Positions 60,493 to 64,000 of a DNA stretch of 64,000 nucleotides are shown one piece after another. Every line of letters begins with the position of its first letter. Positions within the stretch are counted from its first letter, which is position 1. The position numbers and the translations under genes are program-made. The notes beneath the pieces are model-generated. The model was not told the origin of the DNA and did no database searches. It was given only the letters and a program-made list of their open reading frames with translations. Source of the DNA: AV40 sp035568175 (GTDB lineage: Bacteria > Verrucomicrobiota > Verrucomicrobiia > Chthoniobacterales > UBA10450); the NCBI GenBank assembly GCA_035568175.1, contig DATMON010000011.1, positions 62,001 through 126,000 on the forward strand, in the 5' to 3' direction.

Positions 60493-61704
60493 TTGAAAGC
60501 TCTGCTCGCACATCCGGGGACGCAGTATTCGGGGCAGTTAGCCAGACAACTGCACCGTCACGATTGTCTACTACGCTTTTGGACCAGCTTTGGGTTGGTC
60601 GAGAACGGCCTGATTGACCGGGCAATTCGCGGGGCGATGCCGACTCCGCCCGATTGGTTGGGGCACCGAACTGTGACCGGTGTTCCCATCGACAAGATTC
60701 GAACGATCCCGTGGCTCGAATTCGCCGCCCTGTTGCGCCTGCGTCTCGGAGGAGAGCCACAGGTTGTCATGCATTGGCGCAACGAACGATTTCAGCGTGC
60801 GATTGCGCAAGCTGACATCGAAGAAAGCGACGCCGTGATCGGCTTCGACACCTCAGCGAACATCCTGGCCGATCGTGCGGCTGGCCTCGGTCGTCCACTC
60901 ATCCTCGATCAAACGATCGCACATCCCCGATCAAAGCACCGCGTCTATGAAGCGATCAAAGCACAATATCCTGATTGGGCAGATGATCTCGACATTCGTC
61001 CGGACACAATCGGTGCAGCGGAAGAGTCCGAGCATCGAAAGGCCGCAAAAATTGTTGTCGCGAGCTCCTTCACCAAACGAACGCTGGTCGAGAACGGCAT
61101 AGCGGAGAACAAAATCATCCTCAATCCGTATGGCGTCGATTTAAAACGGTTCTCGATCCGGCATCAGGAAAGCCGCATTAGACCATTTCGATTTTTGTTT
61201 GCCGGATTGGTCTGTGCGAGGAAGGGAATTCCACTCTTGCTGCAAGCGTGGCAACGATTGAAACGCAGCGATGCCGAATTGTGCATTGTCGGTCCGCTAA
61301 CACCAACGGCTGCGGCAAAATGTCGAAGCGACGGCAACGTCAATGTCCTTGGAAAGCTGCCCCATACAAGCGTCGCGTCGATGATGTCGGAAAGCGATGT
61401 CTTTGTGTTTCCGAGTTATTTCGAGGGGTTCGGTCTCGTCTTATTGGAAGCAATGGCTGCCGGGTTGCCCGTAATAACCACGACGGCAACAGCGGCGCCG
61501 GATATTATCACGGACGGTAGTGACGGTTTTATCATTAAGTCCGGAGACGCGGATGCGCTCGCAACCAAAATGGAATTCTGTCTCGGAAATCGCGAACGGG
61601 TCGCGGAGATGGGATTAGGCGCGCGAGCCAAGGCAGAACGATTCAGCTGGGATGCTTACGGCGATCGCTGGACTAAAATCCTGCAAGAAATTAACCGCGG
61701 ATGA
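60493..61704 (+). CDS. Family 4-type glycosyltransferase
   Basis: 403 residues with a TTG start (MKALLAHPGTQYSGQLARQL); no ATG is available before the conserved N-terminus. GT-B fold. The C-terminal half has FAGLVCARKGIPLLLQAWQR, LGKLPHTSVASMMSESDVFV and the donor-site motif EGFGLVLLEAMAAGLPVITT. It transfers a sugar from a nucleotide donor in glycan assembly; the linkage is unknown. Confidence 0.9.
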   Translation: MKALLAHPGTQYSGQLARQLHRHDCLLRFWTSFGLVENGLIDRAIRGAMPTPPDWLGHRTVTGVPIDKIRTIPWLEFAALLRLRLGGEPQVVMHWRNERFQRAIAQADIEESDAVIGFDTSANILADRAAGLGRPLILDQTIAHPRSKHRVYEAIKAQYPDWADDLDIRPDTIGAAEESEHRKAAKIVVASSFTKRTLVENGIAENKIILNPYGVDLKRFSIRHQESRIRPFRFLFAGLVCARKGIPLLLQAWQRLKRSDAELCIVGPLTPTAAAKCRSDGNVNVLGKLPHTSVASMMSESDVFVFPSYFEGFGLVLLEAMAAGLPVITTTATAAPDIITDGSDGFIIKSGDADALATKMEFCLGNRERVAEMGLGARAKAERFSWDAYGDRWTKILQEINRG

Positions 61705-61770
61705 CACGGATATCGCGAATAAAAAACCAGGACAACCTCTCTCTGATTTGTGTCAATCGTGGTTAAGAAA
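61692..61770. repeat. GCGTAATCCGCGG-family word repeat between glycosyltransferase genes
   Basis: AACCGCGGATGACACGGATA and TTGTGTCAATCGTGGTTAAG are the two inverted units. They lie in the 81-bp gap and overlap the end of the upstream gene. Confidence 0.55.
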
Positions 61771-61785
61771 TCATAGCTTCGCTCG

Positions 61786-63036
61786 ATGCTCGCGATTCTC
61801 ACGACTCATCCAATTCAATATCAGGTGCCGCTTTGGCAGGCGCTGGCGAAGGATGGACGCGTGCCGTTTGAAGTCTGGTATCTGACCCTGCACGGCACCC
61901 AGCCGAGTCACGACCGCGAGTTTGGAAAAGAGTTTGCCTGGGACCTGGAAATGTTGTCCGGCTATCCGCATCGATTTCTGGACGTTGCTTCCGGAGCAAC
62001 GCCGTCCTCGTTTTGGAAATGCCGGCTGAAAGAGAAATTGCGCGATCGAATTCGTAAATCCGGGACGCGCGCCTTGTGGATCCAGGGTTGGCAGGTCGCG
62101 GCCTATTGGCAGGCGGCCTGGGAAGCAAAAGCTGCCGGAGTCGAAGTTTGGTTGCGCGGCGAGAGCAACGATCTCGCGCCAACACCGTGGTGGAAATCGC
62201 CGGTCAAACACATTGCGTTGGGGCGTCTATTCGACAGAATCGATCGCTTCCTTTACATCGGGTCGGCCAATCGGCGGCTGTATCAGAAGTTCGCAGTTCC
62301 AAACGAAAAGCTTTTTCCCGCGCCCTACGCAGTGGACAATCAGAGGTTCGCTGAGCAAGCCGAAGCCCTCAGAGGTCAGAGGTCAGTGGTCCGTGGTCAG
62401 TGGTCTATTCCCAATGATGCGTTTTGTGTTTTGTTCTGTGGAAAATTCATCCCGAAGAAGCGGCCGATGGATCTGATCGCAGCCGTCCGGCTGCTCGGCA
62501 AGGAGCGGGGAGCAGGGTGCGGGGAGCAAGCGAAGATTCACCTTCTTTTTGCGGGTTCGGGAGAACTCGGCGATGCATTGCGCTCGAGGTGCGATGTCGT
62601 CTTCGACGCCGACGCGCATCAGAGATCAGAGGACAGAGAACAGACGTCAGTGGCTAGCTCCCAGCTCCCTGCTCCCGGCTTCAGAAACCCTTCGGCTTCG
62701 TTCGCTGGCTTTCTGAATCAGACCGAAATCTCAAAAGCCTACGACGCCGCGGATGTTTTAGTTTTGCCAAGCGACTATCACGAAACCTGGGGCCTCGTAG
62801 TCAACGAAGCGATGGCGAGCGGCCTCCCGTGCATCGTCAGCGATCAATGCGGCTGCGCGGAAGATCTTGGCAAGATTTCATCAAACGCGATCTACGAATG
62901 CGGTAACATAAAATCATTGGCGACAGAACTAACAACGTTTGCGAAGCATGGGAAACGAGAAGTCTTTGCACGCGACCTCCAATATTATTCGTTCGACGAG
63001 ACCGTGAAAACAGTTGCCGATATTTGGTCGCGTTAA
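61786..63036 (+). CDS. Glycosyltransferase family 1/4 with three in-frame repeat insertions
   Basis: 416 residues. MLAILTTHPIQYQVPLWQAL is typical for this group; the donor-site part is PSDYHETWGLVVNEAMASGL followed by PCIVSDQCGCAEDL. Three low-complexity segments come from word repeats: about residues 195-207 (RGQRSVVRGQWS), 238-249 (KERGAGCGEQAK) and 279-303 (QRSEDREQTSVASSQLPAPG). All keep the frame and fall between secondary-structure blocks, so the enzyme may be active. Substrates unknown. Confidence 0.88.
   Translation: MLAILTTHPIQYQVPLWQALAKDGRVPFEVWYLTLHGTQPSHDREFGKEFAWDLEMLSGYPHRFLDVASGATPSSFWKCRLKEKLRDRIRKSGTRALWIQGWQVAAYWQAAWEAKAAGVEVWLRGESNDLAPTPWWKSPVKHIALGRLFDRIDRFLYIGSANRRLYQKFAVPNEKLFPAPYAVDNQRFAEQAEALRGQRSVVRGQWSIPNDAFCVLFCGKFIPKKRPMDLIAAVRLLGKERGAGCGEQAKIHLLFAGSGELGDALRSRCDVVFDADAHQRSEDREQTSVASSQLPAPGFRNPSASFAGFLNQTEISKAYDAADVLVLPSDYHETWGLVVNEAMASGLPCIVSDQCGCAEDLGKISSNAIYECGNIKSLATELTTFAKHGKREVFARDLQYYSFDETVKTVADIWSR
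62370..62406. repeat. In-frame AGAGGTCAGAGGTCAG-type word repeat
   Basis: AGAGGTCAGAGGTCAGTGGT followed by CCGTGGTCAGTGGTC. Same family as the arms around the four-helix-bundle gene. Confidence 0.65.
62499..62530. repeat. In-frame GGAGCGGGGAGCAGGG-type word repeat
   Basis: AAGGAGCGGGGAGCAGGGTG and GGGGAGCAAG; same family as 58615 and 59581. Confidence 0.65.
62620..62692. repeat. In-frame composite word repeat
   Basis: AGAGATCAGAGGACAGAGAA, then CAGACGTCAGTGG, then AGCTCCCAGCTCCCTGCTCC: two different families placed end to end without breaking the frame. Confidence 0.65.
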
Positions 63037-63039
63037 GCC

Positions 63040-63900
63040 ATGCGCATCCATGCGATAGTCCTGGCGCTTAACGAAGAGATATTCATCGAGAATCAGCTCA
63101 AAACGCTCTATCCGTTCTGTTCCGGAATCAGCGTTCTGACCCAACACGATCGCGATTGGTACGGAAAACAAGTGAAGCCGGATCGCACCGTTGAATTGGT
63201 TTCCAATTTCCCTGATCCAGAGGGAAAGATTCATCTCATTTTGCGAAGATGGCGAGACCAAGCGGCAGCGTTGAATTCGGAAATGGGAGCGCTTTCCTGC
63301 CGACCAGCGCGACGAGTCCAAAGCCACGGCACGCCGCAACAGGAAATCCAACGATTTCATTCCATGCCCGACTACTTCTGGATCGTCGATGCCGATGAGA
63401 TTTACGATCCGGCTACAATCCCAGCTTTGCTCGAGCTTCTGGAAAAACGGCGTCCACGAGGGATGCGCGTTCACGGCTACAACTATCTCAGGACGTGGAA
63501 CCGGCGGGTTCCGATGGAAGCGGTGCCATTCTGCCAGTTTGGGTTCGTTCGTCCCGGCGTTACCTTCACTTCGATTCGCCAGGTCACATGGAACGAGTCG
63601 CGGCTACAAAAACTGCTTCGGTTCCTGCGGTTGCCCGACTTCTCTGCCCGCATTTTCGGTTTCATCGAATGTCCGAAAAGTGTGGCGGTGTTTCATCACG
63701 GGTCCTGGCTAGGGAACACTGACCGGTTGCGGGCGAAGGCCGCCAAGTCAGCGCACACCTGGATAGATCGGGACGATTACGCGGACTCGCTCGAGAAGTT
63801 TCCTTTCGAGTTTGTTCCCACTTCAGCTCTTCCATCGTCGATCCGGAACGCAGAATGGCCTGATGGATATCTCGAAGCGAATTCCAATGATCGACGCTAA
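63040..63900 (+). CDS. Family 2-like glycosyltransferase
   Basis: 286 residues, three bases after the previous stop. MRIHAIVLALNEEIFIENQL is the GT-A start, and DYFWIVDADEIYDPATIPAL holds the DxD metal motif. Between them the segment LSCRPARRVQSHGTPQQEIQ is unusual and may be an insertion. VAVFHHGSWLGNTDRL near the end resembles acceptor-side motifs of the group. Probably the last transferase of this part of the cluster. Confidence 0.82.
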   Translation: MRIHAIVLALNEEIFIENQLKTLYPFCSGISVLTQHDRDWYGKQVKPDRTVELVSNFPDPEGKIHLILRRWRDQAAALNSEMGALSCRPARRVQSHGTPQQEIQRFHSMPDYFWIVDADEIYDPATIPALLELLEKRRPRGMRVHGYNYLRTWNRRVPMEAVPFCQFGFVRPGVTFTSIRQVTWNESRLQKLLRFLRLPDFSARIFGFIECPKSVAVFHHGSWLGNTDRLRAKAAKSAHTWIDRDDYADSLEKFPFEFVPTSALPSSIRNAEWPDGYLEANSNDRR

Positions 63901-64000
63901 GGCTCTTCTCGGTCGTCTTGAATCTAGTGCTCTACTGTTTTCCGCAGTGCATCGATATGGCGGCGGAGCCGACACAAGTCGGAGGGTATTCGTCAACCTC
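63887..64000 (+). CDS. Start of a further gene, truncated by the window end
   Basis: The ATG at 63887 overlaps the end of the glycosyltransferase gene by 14 bp and the frame is open for 38 codons to the last base (MIDAKALLGRLESS, then HRYGGGADTSRRVFVNL). The run to the edge and the overlap typical of this cluster make it plausible. The function cannot be told; RRVFVNL could be the first strand of a nucleotide- or SAM-binding fold. Confidence 0.45.
   Translation, partial: MIDAKALLGRLESSALLFSAVHRYGGGADTSRRVFVNL

Noticed and set aside
1..64000. tRNA, rRNA or riboswitch genes
   Set aside because: No cloverleaf with conserved T-loop, no rRNA core sequence and no known riboswitch core was recognised on either strand by eye; a covariance search could still find a small RNA.

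Overview
The window looks like chromosomal DNA of a moderately GC-rich, didermal environmental bacterium, most likely Verrucomicrobiota (Spartobacteria/Chthoniobacterales-like). The indicators are an exosortase with PEP-CTERM substrates, proteins made of autotransporter-associated beta-strand repeats, a membrane glycosyltransferase with TPRs, many secreted dockerin proteins and abundant short word-like intergenic repeats. The taxonomic call is inference from gene content; there is no rRNA or tRNA gene to anchor it.

Region 1 (1-11 kb, mostly minus strand) is housekeeping: a partial sugar-nucleotide transferase, glnD, a sigma-54-type response regulator with its small histidine kinase, pgi, a secreted S9 peptidase and NADP-type isocitrate dehydrogenase. 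Region 2 (11-24 kb) holds secreted or surface proteins (a DUF3494/choice-of-anchor-like protein, an S74 tail-fibre-chaperone protein, two beta-strand-repeat PEP-CTERM proteins, two small secreted paralogues), a WecG/TagA glycosyltransferase, a NodU-type carbamoyltransferase and a repeat-flanked four-helix-bundle gene.

Region 3 (22.6-51.5 kb) is the most unusual part. A fused exosortase-EpsI gene and a membrane TPR gene lie downstream of five large paralogous secreted proteins, A to E, that all end in a two-repeat dockerin domain. Four of the five are followed directly by a small PEP-CTERM protein whose single beta-rich domain resembles a cohesin; one of these partners has lost its ATG start and another survives only as signal peptide joined to sorting signal. 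The five genes share an upstream module: a GTTTTGTCTGAC-type box, a 19-nt gap, then a TTGACC -35 box. In cassette C a 621-bp element without transposase, with 18-bp inverted ends and an 8-bp target duplication, has split that module. My hypothesis is an exosortase-anchored cohesin-dockerin surface display system that has grown by tandem duplication of gene pairs and is partly decaying. A LuxR-type two-component pair and a further PEP-CTERM cohesin-like gene sit at the right end.

Region 4 (51.7-64 kb, plus strand) is a polysaccharide or glycan cluster: a Wzx-like flippase, two FkbM methyltransferases, one class I methyltransferase, several glycosyltransferases and a hexapeptide acyltransferase, with a VapBC toxin-antitoxin module inside it whose toxin stop codon overlaps the next glycosyltransferase start. 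Exosortase systems are usually linked to exopolysaccharide loci, so regions 3 and 4 plausibly work together.

Across the window at least seven families of short word-like repeats lie in intergenic DNA and also inside or at the ends of reading frames, where they add low-complexity segments to otherwise conserved proteins.
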